The notes below the pieces were generated by a model, which made no database searches, had not been told where the DNA came from, and saw only the letters and a list, made by a program, of their open reading frames with translations. Positions 29,101 through 39,300 of a stretch of DNA of 64,000 nt are shown in pieces (positions within the stretch are counted from its first letter, which is position 1; every line of letters begins with the position of its first letter). The DNA is from Synchiropus splendidus (lineage: Eukaryota > Chordata > Actinopteri > Syngnathiformes > Callionymidae), in assembly GCF_027744825.2 (NCBI RefSeq), contig NW_026527054.1:2418001-2482000 (forward strand), in the 5' to 3' direction. Both the position numbers and the translations under genes were made by a program.

Positions 29101-29869
29101 TCTCGAACACCAAACATAAAAATGTTGATAACTTTGGAAATTGATGCAGACAGCTTAGATTTGATGTGCAACTACTAGAAAGACCCTTTCTGCTATAGTG
29201 GGAGGTAAAAATTTCATGTTCTGAAGCCTCCTCGCAAAGTAATGGCACAATGCGTGAAACGCGTTTTCAGCCTGAGATAAGGTCGATGCCGCAGCGCCAA
29301 ACATAAAAATGTTGATAGCTTTGGAAAAAAACTTCAAACTGCTTAGATTTGATGTGCAACTACTAGAAAGACCCTTTCTGTTGTAGTGGGAGGTGAAAAT
29401 TTCATGTTCTGAAGCTTCTCTGCAAAGTTATGGCACAATGCAGAAAACACATTTTCAGCCTGAGATAAGGTGGGTTCTCGAACACCAAACATAAAAATGT
29501 CGATAACTTTTGAAAAACACTTCAGACAGCTTAGATTTGATGTGCAACTACTAGAAAGACCCTTTCTGCTGTAGTGGGCAATTAAAATTCCATGTTCTGA
29601 AGCATCCCTGCAAAGTTATGGCACAATGCGGGAAACGCGTTTTCAGCCAGAGATAAGGTCGATTCCGCAGCGCCAAACATAAAAATGTTGATAGCTTTGC
29701 AAAAACACTTCAGACAGCTTAGATTTGATGTGCAACTACTAGAAAGACCCTTTCTGTTGTAGTGGGAGGTGAAAACTTCATGTTCTGAAGCTTCCCTGCA
29801 AAGTTATGGCACAATGCGTAAAAAGCGTTTTCAGCCTGAGATTAGATCGATTCCGCAACGGCAAACATA

Positions 29870-30997
29870 AAAAAGTTGATAACTTGGGAAAAACACTTCA
29901 GACAACTTGGATTTGATGTGCAACTACTGGAAGGACCATTTCTGCTATAGTGGCTGGTGAAAATTTCACGTTCTGAAGCTTCCCTGCAAATTAATGGCAT
30001 GCTCCGAAAAACGCGTTTTCAGCCGGAGATAAGGTCGATTACGGAACGCGAAACATAAAAATGTTGATAACTTTGGAAAAACACTTCAGACAGCTTAGAT
30101 TTGATGTGCAACTACTAGAAAGACCCTTTCTGCTATAGTGGGAGGTGAAAATTTCATGTTCTGAACCTTCCCTGCAAAGTTATAGCACAATGCAGAAAAC
30201 GCATTTTTAGCCTGAGATAAGATCGATTCCGGAACGCCAAACATAAAAATGTTGATACCTTTGGAAAAAGACTTCAGACAGCTTAGATTTGATATGCCAA
30301 TACCAGAAAGACCCTTTCTGCTATAGTGGGTAGTGAAAATTCCATGTTCTGAAGCTTCCCTGCAAAGTTATGGCACAATGCGTAAAACCCGTTTTCAGTC
30401 TGAGATAAGGTCGGTTCCGGAACGCCAAACATAAAAAAGTTGATAACTTGGGAAAAACGCTTCAGACAACTTGGATTTGATGTGCAACTACTGGAAGGAC
30501 CATTTCTGCTATAGTGGCTGGTGAAAATTTCACGTTCTGAAGCTTCCCTGCAAATTAATGGCATGCTCCGAAAAACGCGTTTTCAGCCGGAGATAAGGTC
30601 GATTACGGAACGCGAAACATAAAAATGTTGATAACTTTGGAAAAACACTTCAGACAGCTTAGATTTGATGTGCAACTACTAGAAAGACCCTTTCTGCTAT
30701 AGTGGGAGGTGAAAATTTCATGTTCTGAACCTTCCCTGCAAAGTTATAGCACAATGCAGAAAACGCATTTTTAGCCTGAGATAAGATCGATTCCGGAACG
30801 CCAAACATAAAAATGTTGATACCTTTGGAAAAAGACTTCAGACAGCTTAGATTTGATATGCCAATACCAGAAAGACCCTTTCTGCTATAGTGGGTAGTGA
30901 AAATTCCATGTTCTGAAGCTTCCCTGCAAAGTTATGGCACAATGCGTAAAACCCGTTTTCAGTCTGAGATAAGGTCGGTTCCGGAACGCCAAACATA
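29870..30997. repeat. Three-monomer (564-bp) tandem duplication
   Basis: The monomers at about 29870-30433, with rare variants AACTTGGGAAAAAC and GTGGCTGGTG and the phrase ATTAATGGCATGCTCCG, are repeated at 30434-30997 with an offset of 564 bp (3 x 188). The related block near 38931 has only one copy, so this local duplication arose after, or was lost in, the other large copy. Confidence 0.8.
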
Positions 30998-31179
30998 AAA
31001 AAAGTTGATAACTTCAGTAAAACACTTCAGACAGCTTAGATTTGATGTGCAACTACTAGAAAGACCATTTCTGCTATAGTGGGTAGTGAAAATTCCATGT
31101 TCTGAAGCTTCCTTGCAAAGTTATGGCACAATGCGTAAAACCCGTTTTCAGCCTGACATAAGGTTGATTCCGGTACGCC

Positions 31180-34100
31180 AAACATAAAAATGTTGATAAC
31201 TTTGGAAAAACACTTCAGACACCTTAGATTTGATGTGCAACTACGAGAAAGACCCTTTGTGATAAAGTGGGAGGTGAAAATTTCGTGTTCTGAAGCTTCC
31301 CAGCAATATTATGGCACAATGCAGAAAACGCGTTTTCAGCATGAGATAAGTTGGGTTCTAGAACGCCAAACATAAAAATGTTGATAACTTTTGAAAAACA
31401 CTTCAGACAGCTTAGATTTGATGTGCAACTACTAGAAAGACCCTTTCTGCTATAGTGGGACGTGAACATTTCATGTTCTGAAGCTTCGCTGAGAAGTTAT
31501 GGCACAATACAGAAAACGCGTTTTCAGCCTGAGATAAGGTGGGTTCCGGAACGCCAAGCCTAAAAATGTTGATAACTTTGGAAAAACAATTCAGACAGCT
31601 TAAATTTGATGTGCAACTACAAGAAAGACCCTTTCTGCTATAGTGGGAGGTGAACATTTTATGTTCTGAAGCTTCCCTGAGAAGTTATGGCACAATGCAG
31701 AAAACGCGTTTTCAGCCTGAGATAAGGTGGTTTCCGAAACGCCAAACGTAAAAATGTTGATAACTTTGGAAAAAAATTTCAGACAGCTTCGATTTGATCT
31801 GCAACTACTAGAAAGAGCCTTTCTGCTATAGTGGGAGGTTAAAATTTCATTTTTGGAAGCTTCCATGCAAAGTTATGGCACAATGCAGACAACGCGTTTT
31901 CAGCCTGACATAAGGTCGATTCTGGAACGCCAAACATAAAAATGTTGATAACTTTCGAAAGACACTTCAGACAGCTTAGATTTGATGTGCAACTACTAGG
32001 AAGACCCTTTCTGCTATAGTGGGAGGTGAACATTTCATGTTCTGAAGCTTCCCTGCAAATTTATGGCACAATGCAGAAAACGCGTTTTCAGCTTGAGATA
32101 AGTTCGATTTCGGAACGCCAAACATAAAAACGTTGATAACCTTGGAAAAAAACTTCAGACAGCTTAGATTTGATGTGCAACTACTAGAAAGACCCTTTCT
32201 GCTATAGTGGGAGGTTAAAATTTCATATTTGGAAGCTTCCATGCAAAGTTATGGCACAATGCAGACAACTCGTTTTCAGCCTGAGATAAGATCGATTCTG
32301 GAATGCCAAACATAAAAATGTTGATAACTTTCGAAAAACACTTCAGACAGCTTAGATTTGATGTGCAACTGCTAGAAAGACCCTTTCTGCTATAGTGGGA
32401 GGTGAACATTTCATGTTCTGAAGCTTCCCTGCAAAGTTATGGGACAATGCAGAAAACGATTTTTCATCCTGAGATAAGGTCGATTCCGGAACGCCAAACA
32501 AAAAAATGTTGATAACTTTCGAAAAACACTTCAGACAGCTTAGATTTGATGTGCAACTACTAGAAAAACCCTTTCTGCTATAGTGGGAGGTGAACATTTC
32601 ATGTTCTGAAGCTTCCCTGCAAAGTTATGGCACAATGCAGAAAACGCGTTTTCAGCTTGAGATAAGGTGGGTTCCGGAACGCCAAACATAAAAATGTTGA
32701 TAACTTTGGAAAAACACTTCAGACACCTTAGATTTGATGTGCAACTACGAGAAAGACCCTTTGTGATAAAGTGGGAGGTGAAAATTTCGTGTTCTGAAGC
32801 TTCCCAGCAATATTATGGCACAATGCAGAAAACGCGTTTTCAGCATGAGATAAGTTGGGTTCTAGAACGCCAAACATAAAAATGTTGATAACTTTTGAAA
32901 AACACTTCAGACAGCTTAGATTTGATGTGCAACTACTAGAAAGACCCTTTCTGCTATAGTGGGACGTGAACATTTCATGTTCTGAAGCTTCGCTGAGAAG
33001 TTATGGCACAATACAGAAAACGCGTTTTCAGCCTGAGATAAGGTGGGTTCCGGAACGCCAAGCCTAAAAATGTTGATAACTTTGGAAAAACAATTCAGAC
33101 AGCTTAAATTTGATGTGCAACTACAAGAAAGACCCTTTCTGCTATAGTGGGAGGTGAACATTTTATGTTCTGAAGCTTCCCTGAGAAGTTATGGCACAAT
33201 GCAGAAAACGCGTTTTCAGCCTGAGATAAGGTGGTTTCCGAAACGCCAAACGTAAAAATGTTGATAACTTTGGAAAAAAATTTCAGACAGCTTCGATTTG
33301 ATCTGCAACTACTAGAAAGAGCCTTTCTGCTATAGTGGGAGGTTAAAATTTCATTTTTGGAAGCTTCCATGCAAAGTTATGGCACAATGCAGACAACGCG
33401 TTTTCAGCCTGACATAAGGTCGATTCTGGAACGCCAAACATAAAAATGTTGATAACTTTCGAAAGACACTTCAGACAGCTTAGATTTGATGTGCAACTAC
33501 TAGGAAGACCCTTTCTGCTATAGTGGGAGGTGAACATTTCATGTTCTGAAGCTTCCCTGCAAATTTATGGCACAATGCAGAAAACGCGTTTTCAGCTTGA
33601 GATAAGTTCGATTTCGGAACGTCAAACATAAAAACGTTGATAACCTTGGAAAAAAACTTCAGACAGCTTAGATTTGATGTGCAACTACTAGAAAGACCCT
33701 TTCTGCTATAGTGGGAGGTTAAAATTTCATATTTGGAAGCTTCCATGCAAAGTTATGGCACAATGCAGACAACTCGTTTTCAGCCTGAGATAAGATCGAT
33801 TCTGGAATGCCAAACATAAAAATGTTGATAACTTTCGAAAAACACTTCAGACAGCTTAGATTTGATGTGCAACTGCTAGAAAGACCCTTTCTGCTATAGT
33901 GGGAGGTGAACATTTCATGTTCTGAAGCTTCCCTGCAAAGTTATGGGACAATGCAGAAAACGATTTTTCATCCTGAGATAAGGTCGATTCCGGAACGCCA
34001 AACAAAAAAATGTTGATAACTTTCGAAAAACACTTCAGACAGCTTAGATTTGATGTGCAACTACTAGAAAAACCCTTTCTGCTATAGTGGGAGGTGAACA

Positions 34101-34187
34101 TTTCATGTTCTGAAGCTTCCCTGCAAAGTTATGGCACAATGCAGAAAACGCGTTTTCAGCTTGAGATAAGGTGGGTTCCGGAACGCC
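31180..34187. repeat. Eight-monomer (1504-bp) higher-order repeat, two tandem copies
   Basis: About 31180-32683 and 32684-34187 are nearly identical at an offset of 1504 bp (8 x 188). Paired landmarks include 31224/32728, 31412/32916, 31600/33104, 31839/33343 and 31976/33480. A single third copy lies at about 39855-41358, left of solo LTR 2. Similarity of the two tandem copies ends near 34211. Confidence 0.87.
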
Positions 34188-34560
34188 AAACATAAAAATG
34201 TTGATAACTTTCAAAAAACACTTCAGTCAGCTTAGATTTGATGTGCATCTACTAGAAAGACCCTTTCTGCTATATTGGGAGGTCAAAATTTCATGTTCTG
34301 AAGCTTCCCTGCAAAGTTATGGGACAATGCAGAAAACGATTTTTCATCCCGAGATAAGGTCGATTCCGGAACGCCAAACATAAAAATGTTGATAACTTTC
34401 GAAAGACACTTCAGACAGCTTAGATTTGATGTGCAACTACTAGAAAGACCATTTCTGCTGTAGTGGGAGGTGAAAATTTCATGTTCTGAAGCTTCCCTGC
34501 AAAGTTATGGCACAATGTAGAAAACGCGTTTTCAGCCTGAGATAAGGTGGGTTCCGGAAC

Positions 34561-34748
34561 GCCAAACATAAAAATGTTGATAACTTTGGAAAAACATTCC
34601 AGACAGCTTAGATTTGATGTGGAACTACTAGAAAGACCCTTTCTGCTATAGTGGGAGGTGAAAATTTCATGTTCTGAAGCTTCCCTGCAAAGTTATGGCA
34701 CAATGCAGAAAACGCGTTTTCAGCCTGAGATAAGGTCGATTCCGGAAC
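34561..34748 (+). repeat. Reference 188-bp satellite monomer
   Basis: A near-consensus monomer given as a landmark. It contains four short dyads: GAAAGACCCTTTC (34631-34643, 5-bp stem with 3-nt loop), GAAGCTTC (34676-34683, includes HindIII), AAAACGCGTTTT (34709-34720, a perfect 12-bp palindrome with an MluI site) and TTCCGGAA (34740-34747). The first 70 bp hold A-tracts and no comparable dyad. Base composition is AT-rich apart from the CpG-bearing last 40 bp. Confidence 0.9.
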
Positions 34749-34766
34749 GCCAAACATAAAAATGTT

Positions 34767-34771
34767 GATAA
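34767..34771. repeat. Target-site duplication GATAA, left of solo LTR 1
   Basis: GATAA directly before the LTR (TG start at 34772) matches GATAA at 36296-36300 directly after its CA end. Removing the LTR and one copy restores an ordinary monomer (TGTTGATAACTCAGG, as in the next monomer near 36480). Confidence 0.9.
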
Positions 34772-34810
34772 TGTTGTATATACTGGAAATTCGAAAATAT
34801 TATAATCAAA

Positions 34811-34904
34811 ACCTGCTAAATAATATTTGATATTATTTCTGTTTTTATCATTGACAAACCTGCTAAATAATATTTGATATTATTTCTGATTTTTTATCAT
34901 TAAT
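34811..34904 (+). repeat. 47-bp tandem repeat in U3 of solo LTR 1
   Basis: ACCTGCTAAATAATATTTGA begins at 34811 and again at 34858, giving a 47-bp period covering two copies with slight divergence. Solo LTR 2 has the same pair near 41982 and 42029. The provirus LTR has only one diverged copy near 50626-50670. A duplicated U3 enhancer-like segment is a reasonable reading, but no function is shown. Confidence 0.8.
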
Positions 34905-35307
34905 TGTTTGATGTTTTGAACTTTAGTGAACCTGTATGCTTTTGATCCTGAACGTTTGAACTCACGAACAGCTGTGTGCTTTGAACTAAGAATGACCTTG
35001 TCGGCGCGCTCGTTTGAAGTCATGAGCAGGTGGCCATCTTGAACTTAGTATGAACTTGTAAGCGCACGTGCTGACAAAGATGGAGTAGATGTACTGACCT
35101 AATATGGTAAACCGGGCATCATTGACGTAAATAATGATGCAAGTGCTGATGCAATTGACACTAATATGATCTATCACCAAACATGCATCCTTTTGAGGGA
35201 AGGACTTCAAAGGCCATCTGGAGAAAAACAAGATAAGTTAAAGATATGATTAATTGCCTCGGCATGAGAAACGGACGTCGGTATGTCTTCAAAGCCATGC
35301 GTGTGGC

Positions 35308-35315
35308 TATATAAG
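35308..35315 (+). promoter_or_regulatory. LTR TATA box (solo LTR 1)
   Basis: TATATAAG followed by CGCTCGG. The same block is at 42479-42486 in solo LTR 2, and TATAAAA is at 50934-50940 in the provirus. Transcription would start about 30 bp downstream, near 35338. Confidence 0.75.
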
Positions 35316-35556
35316 CGCTCGGAGATGTGACATTGGGTTCTTGCTCTTTTTGGATCTTCACCCGCGTCTGTCCGCCGTAAGGTCTTGTATCTTATCTTGG
35401 GACGGTGCTCTTGCTGTTTGCTCTCAGACCATCTGATTTTAACTCATCTTTTATTTTTCTCTTACTATTTCTGAATTAATTCTTTTTATTGCATGAATTT
35501 TGATTATATGACTTTTGAAGTATTTTTGATTATATGGTTTTTGAAGTATATGTACT

Positions 35557-35614
35557 AGTACCAGCGTCTGGCGGTACTTTTGATATTGTTGGGTATCAGC
35601 GTCTGGCGATACCC
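35557..35614 (+). promoter_or_regulatory. Tandem hairpins with identical loops in R (solo LTR 1)
   Basis: Hairpin 1 has stem AGTACC (35557-35562) and GGTACT (35573-35578). Hairpin 2 has stem GGGTATC (35591-35597) and GATACCC (35608-35614). Both enclose the identical 10-nt loop AGCGTCTGGC. Stems differ in sequence while remaining fully paired. The pair lies between the TATA box and AATAAA, so it would be in R at both RNA ends. The arrangement recalls lentiviral TAR elements; that function is inference. Confidence 0.7.
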
Positions 35615-35709
35615 TTGAGTTTATGGATTTTATTATTCTTGGTTGACTTTGCTGTTTTTACTATTCTTCTATTAATTTTTTGAAGAAACATTTTTGTGAC
35701 TAAAAACAT

Positions 35710-35715
35710 AATAAA
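35710..35715 (+). terminator. LTR polyadenylation signal AATAAA (solo LTR 1)
   Basis: AATAAA in the context ACATAATAAAATTGAG. It is conserved at 42881-42886 and 51302-51307. Cleavage would fall about 15-25 nt downstream and defines the R/U5 border near 35735. Confidence 0.75.
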
Positions 35716-35814
35716 ATTGAGTACGAGTTAAGTACTGAAAAGGCACAACGGCGTTGATCCCTGACTACTAAAGAATCAACTGGCTCCTACCTACTACCAT
35801 CAATTGGGTTATAG

Positions 35815-35820
35815 GTGAGT
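35815..35820 (+). promoter_or_regulatory. Candidate 5' splice donor in U5 (solo LTR 1)
   Basis: ATAG followed by GTGAGT, close to the donor consensus. It is conserved at 42986-42991 and 51407-51412. It lies about 100 nt downstream of AATAAA, so only transcripts reading through the 5' poly(A) site would carry it. Confidence 0.55.
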
Positions 35821-36187
35821 TATTGTTTGATTTCCTCCTGTTGCACATTTAATGAGTGTCTCACATGGTAGCATTATTCCATCCTGAATTATTATGTCAA
35901 TGATTAGGTGGTAGTTTTAGGCATTTATGGGGAAAATGTTATTTGAAAGGAATGGATTGAGGATCTAATCATGAGTCCCTAAACGAAGTTAAGTAAAGAG
36001 ACTACGGTAAGAGGTGTAGCATTGTAAGGTCAAGAACCTGTTTTTTAACAAGTCGGGCTAATTAAATAACCCGCTCAGTGAAGCGCCGACACTACTCACT
36101 AATATAATAAGGTACAGTTGTTACGCTTATTATAGTCTTAGAACCGTGTCCGCAACAAGAGGCTGACTGATTTGACCAAACGAGGGG

Positions 36188-36210
36188 CCCTTTACCAGAG
36201 AGGCAAAGGG
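36188..36210 (+). promoter_or_regulatory. Conserved U5 hairpin (solo LTR 1)
   Basis: CCCTTT (36188-36193) and AAAGGG (36205-36210) can pair, with an inner CC/GG pair and an AGAGA loop. The identical hairpin is in the provirus at 51779-51801. It lies about 85-110 nt before the LTR end, where leader structures used in packaging or primer annealing could sit. Confidence 0.5.
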
Positions 36211-36295
36211 AGGTAGTGTGCTCGGAACTAGGGACGGCTTATGTTATAGCCAATCGCCTTGTACACAAGACCTTGAAAACCTAAACCCGACGACA

Positions 36296-36300
36296 GATAA
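36296..36300. repeat. Target-site duplication GATAA, right of solo LTR 1
   Basis: Matches 34767-34771; see that entry. Confidence 0.9.
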
Positions 36301-39300
36301 CTCAGGAAAAACTCTACAGACAGCTTAGATTTGATGTGCAACTACTAGAAATAACCTATCTGCTTTCGTGGGAGGTGAAAAAATCATGTTCTGAAGCTTC
36401 CCTGCAAAGTTATGGCACAATGCGTTAAAAGCGTTTTCAGCCTGAGACGAGGTTGATTTCAGAACGGCAAACATAAAAATGTTGATAACTCAGGAAAAAC
36501 TCTACAGACAGCTTAGATTTGATGTGCAACTACTAGAAATACCCTTTCTGCTGTAGTGGGAGGAGAAAATTTCATGTTCTGAAGTCTCCCTGCAAAGTTA
36601 TGGCACAATGCAGAAAACGCGTTTTCAGCCTGAGATAAGGTGGGTTCCAGAACGCCAAACATAAAAATGTTGATAACTTTGGAAATACACTTCAGACAGC
36701 TTAGATTTGATGTGCAACTACTAGAAATACCCTTTCTGCTGTAGTGGGAGGAGAAAATTTCATGTTCTGAAGTCTCCCTGCAAAGTTATGGCACAATGCA
36801 GAAAACGCGTTTTCAGCCTGAGATAAGGTGGGTTCCAGAACGCCAAACATAAAAATATTGATAACTTTTGAAAAACACTTCAGACAGCTTAGATTTGATG
36901 TGCAACTACTTGAAAGACCCTTTCTGCTACAGTGGGAGGTGAAAATTTCATGTTCTGAAGCTTCCCTGCAAAGTTATGCCACAATGCAGGAAACGCGTTT
37001 TCAGCCTGAGATGAGGTCGATTCCGGAACGCCAAACATAAGAATGTTGATAACTTTGAAAAAACACTTCAGACCGCTTAGATTTGATGTGCAACTACTAG
37101 AAAGACCCTTTCTGCTATAGTGGGATGTTAAAATTTCATGTTCTGAAGCTTCCCTCAAATTTATGGCAAAATATGTAAAACGTGTTTTCAGGCTGAAATA
37201 AAGTGGGTTCCGTAACGCCAAACATAAGAATGTTGATAACTTTGGAAAAACACTTCAGACAACTTAGATTTGATGTGCAACTACTAGAAATACCCTTTCT
37301 GCGATAGTGGGAGGAGAAAATTTCATGTTCTGAAGTCTCCCTGCTAAGTTATGGCACAATGCAGAAAACGCGTTTTCAGCCTGAGATGAGGTGGGTTCCA
37401 GAACGCCAAACATAAAAATGTTGATAACTTTGGAAAAACACTTCAGACAGCTTAGATTTGCTCTGCAACTACTAGAAAGACCCTTTTTGCTGTAGTGGGA
37501 GGTGAAAATTTCATGTTCTGAAGCTTCCCAGCAAAGTTATGGCACAATGCAGAAAACGCGTTTTCAGCCTGAGATAAGGTGGGTTCCGGAACGCCAAACA
37601 TAAAAATGTTGATAACTTTAGAAAAACACTTGAAGACACCTTAGATTTGATGTGCAACTACTAGAATGACCTTTTCTGCTATAATGGGAGGTTAAAATTT
37701 CATGTTCTGAAGCTTCCCTGCAAAGTTATGGCACAATGCAGAAAACGCGTTTTCAGCCGGAGATAAGGTCGATTCCGAAACGCCAAACATAAAAATGTTG
37801 ATAAATTTGGAAAAACACTTTTGACAGCTTAGATTTGATGTGCAACTACTAGAAAGACCCTTTCTGCTATAGTGGGAGGTTAAAATGTCATGTTCTGAAG
37901 CTTCCCTGCAAGGTTATGGCACAATGCAGAAAACGCGTTTTCAGCCTGAGATAAGGTCGATTCCGGAACACCAATCATAAAAATGTTGATAACTTTGGAA
38001 AAACACTTCAGACAGCTTAGATTTGATGTGCAACTACTAGAAAGACCCTTTCTGCTATAGCGGGAGGTGAAAATTTCATGTTCTGAAGCTTCCCTGCAAA
38101 GTTATGGCACAATGCAGAAAACGCCTTTTCAGCCTGACATAAGGTTGATTCCCGAACGCCAAACATGAAAATGTTCATAACTTTGTAAAAACACTTCAGA
38201 CAGCTTACATTTGATGTGCAACTACTAGAAAGACCCTTTCTGCTATAGTGGGAGGTGAACATTTCATGTTCTGAAGCTTCCCTGCAAAGTTATGGCACAA
38301 TGCAGACAACGCGTTTTCAGCCTGAGATAAGGTCGATTCTGGAACGCCAAACATAAAAATGTTGATAGCTTTTGGAAAAAAACTTCAAACTGCTTAGATT
38401 TGATGTGCAACTACTAGAAAGACCCTTTCTGTTGTAGTGGGAGGTGAAAATTTCATGTTCTGAAGCTTCTCTGCAAAGTTATGGCACAATGCAGAAAACA
38501 CATTTTCAGCCTGAGATAAGGTGGGTTCTCGAACACCAAACATAAAAATGTCGATAACTTTTGAAAAACACTTCAGACAGCTTAGATTTGATGTGCAACT
38601 ACTAGAAAGACCCTTTCTGCTGTAGTGGGCAATTAAAATTCCATGTTCTGAAGCTTCCCTGCAAAGTTATGGCACAATGCGTGAAACGCGTTTTCAGCCA
38701 GAGATAAGGTCGATTCCGCAGCGCCAAACATAAAAATGTTGATAGCTTTGCAAAAACACTTCAGACAGCTTAGATTTGATGTGCAACTACTAGAAAGACC
38801 CTTTCTGTTGTAGTGGGAGGTGAAAACTTCATGTTCTGAAGCTTCCCTGCAAAGTTATGGCACAATGCGTAAAAAGCGTTTTCAGCCTGAGATTAGATCG
38901 ATTCCGCAACGGCAAACATAAAAAAGTTGATAACTTGGGAAAAACACTTCAGACAACTTGGATTTGATGTGCAACTACTGGAAGGACCATTTCTGCTATA
39001 GTGGCTGGTGAAAATTTCACGTTCTGAAGCTTCCCTGCAAATTAATGGCATGCTCCGAAAAACGCGTTTTCAGCCGGAGATAAGGTCGATTACGGAACGC
39101 GAAACATAAAAATGTTGATAACTTTGGAAAAACACTTCAGACAGCTTAGATTTGATGTGCAACTACTAGAAAGACCCTTTCTGCTATAGTGGGAGGTGAA
39201 AATTTCATGTTCTGAACCTTCCCTGCAAAGTTATAGCACAATGCAGAAAACGCATTTTTAGCCTGAGTTAAGATCGATTCCGGAACGCCAAACATAAAAA

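Larger units (their letters stand above)
1..34771. repeat. Satellite array 1, 188-bp monomer
   Basis: Uninterrupted head-to-tail array of about 185 copies of one 188-bp unit. Taking GCCAAACATAAAAATG as the monomer start, the window opens exactly on a boundary, with the next at 189. Nearly every unit has an AAGCTT (HindIII) site, the block AGACCCTTTCTGCTATAGTG, an ACGCGT core and the end GATTCCGGAAC or GGTTCCGGAAC. Monomers differ by scattered substitutions and fall into recurrent subtypes, for example TCGATTC versus TGGGTTC near the 3' end, GAACATTTC versus GAAAATTTC, and GGAACAACAC versus GGAAAAACAC. Both strands carry only short chance frames of about 60-110 codons. Since 188 is not a multiple of 3, the frame shifts at each unit, so I call no genes. 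A pericentromeric or centromeric satellite is the likely identity, which is inference. Confidence 0.97.
34772..36295 (+). mobile_element. Solo LTR 1 of the retrovirus family (1524 bp)
   Basis: Starts TGTTGTATATACTGG, ends CCCGACGACA, and is flanked by the 5-bp duplication GATAA. Its ends, TATA region, hairpins, AATAAA and the last 560 bp match the 5' LTR of the provirus at 50587-51886, which is followed by a primer-binding site. Here satellite resumes instead, so this is a solo LTR left by LTR-LTR recombination. U3 is about 565 bp, R about 400 bp and U5 about 555 bp; these are estimates from the TATA box and AATAAA. Short frames inside it look like chance. Confidence 0.93.
29300..37020. repeat. 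LTR-bearing segmental duplication, copy 1
   Basis: This satellite block with solo LTR 1 is paralogous to 38350-44190 with solo LTR 2. Offsets step from 9050 bp (left, near 29301/38351) to 8675 bp (31190/39865) to 7171 bp (34171/41342 and through the LTRs). The steps are whole monomers: loss of the 564-bp copy plus one extra monomer near 39516-39700, then loss of one 1504-bp copy. Similarity stops near 37020 on the right. Confidence 0.82.

Noticed and set aside
34561..34748. CENP-B box in the satellite monomer
   Set aside because: Neither strand has the required TTCG...A..CGGG core; the TTCGAAAAAC and TTCCGGAACG stretches do not fit.
1..34771. CRISPR-like regular repeats
   Set aside because: The repeat is the whole 188-bp unit with no unique spacers, and the context is eukaryotic with an ERV.
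1..34771. TTATCAACA on the minus strand in nearly every monomer, resembling bacterial DnaA boxes or plasmid iterons
   Set aside because: It is part of the monomer consensus in a vertebrate satellite. There is no replication gene or bacterial context.
34986..35436. Short frames on both strands inside the solo LTRs
   Set aside because: They lie across U3 and R, show no family features, and appear in the second solo LTR only because it is a copy.
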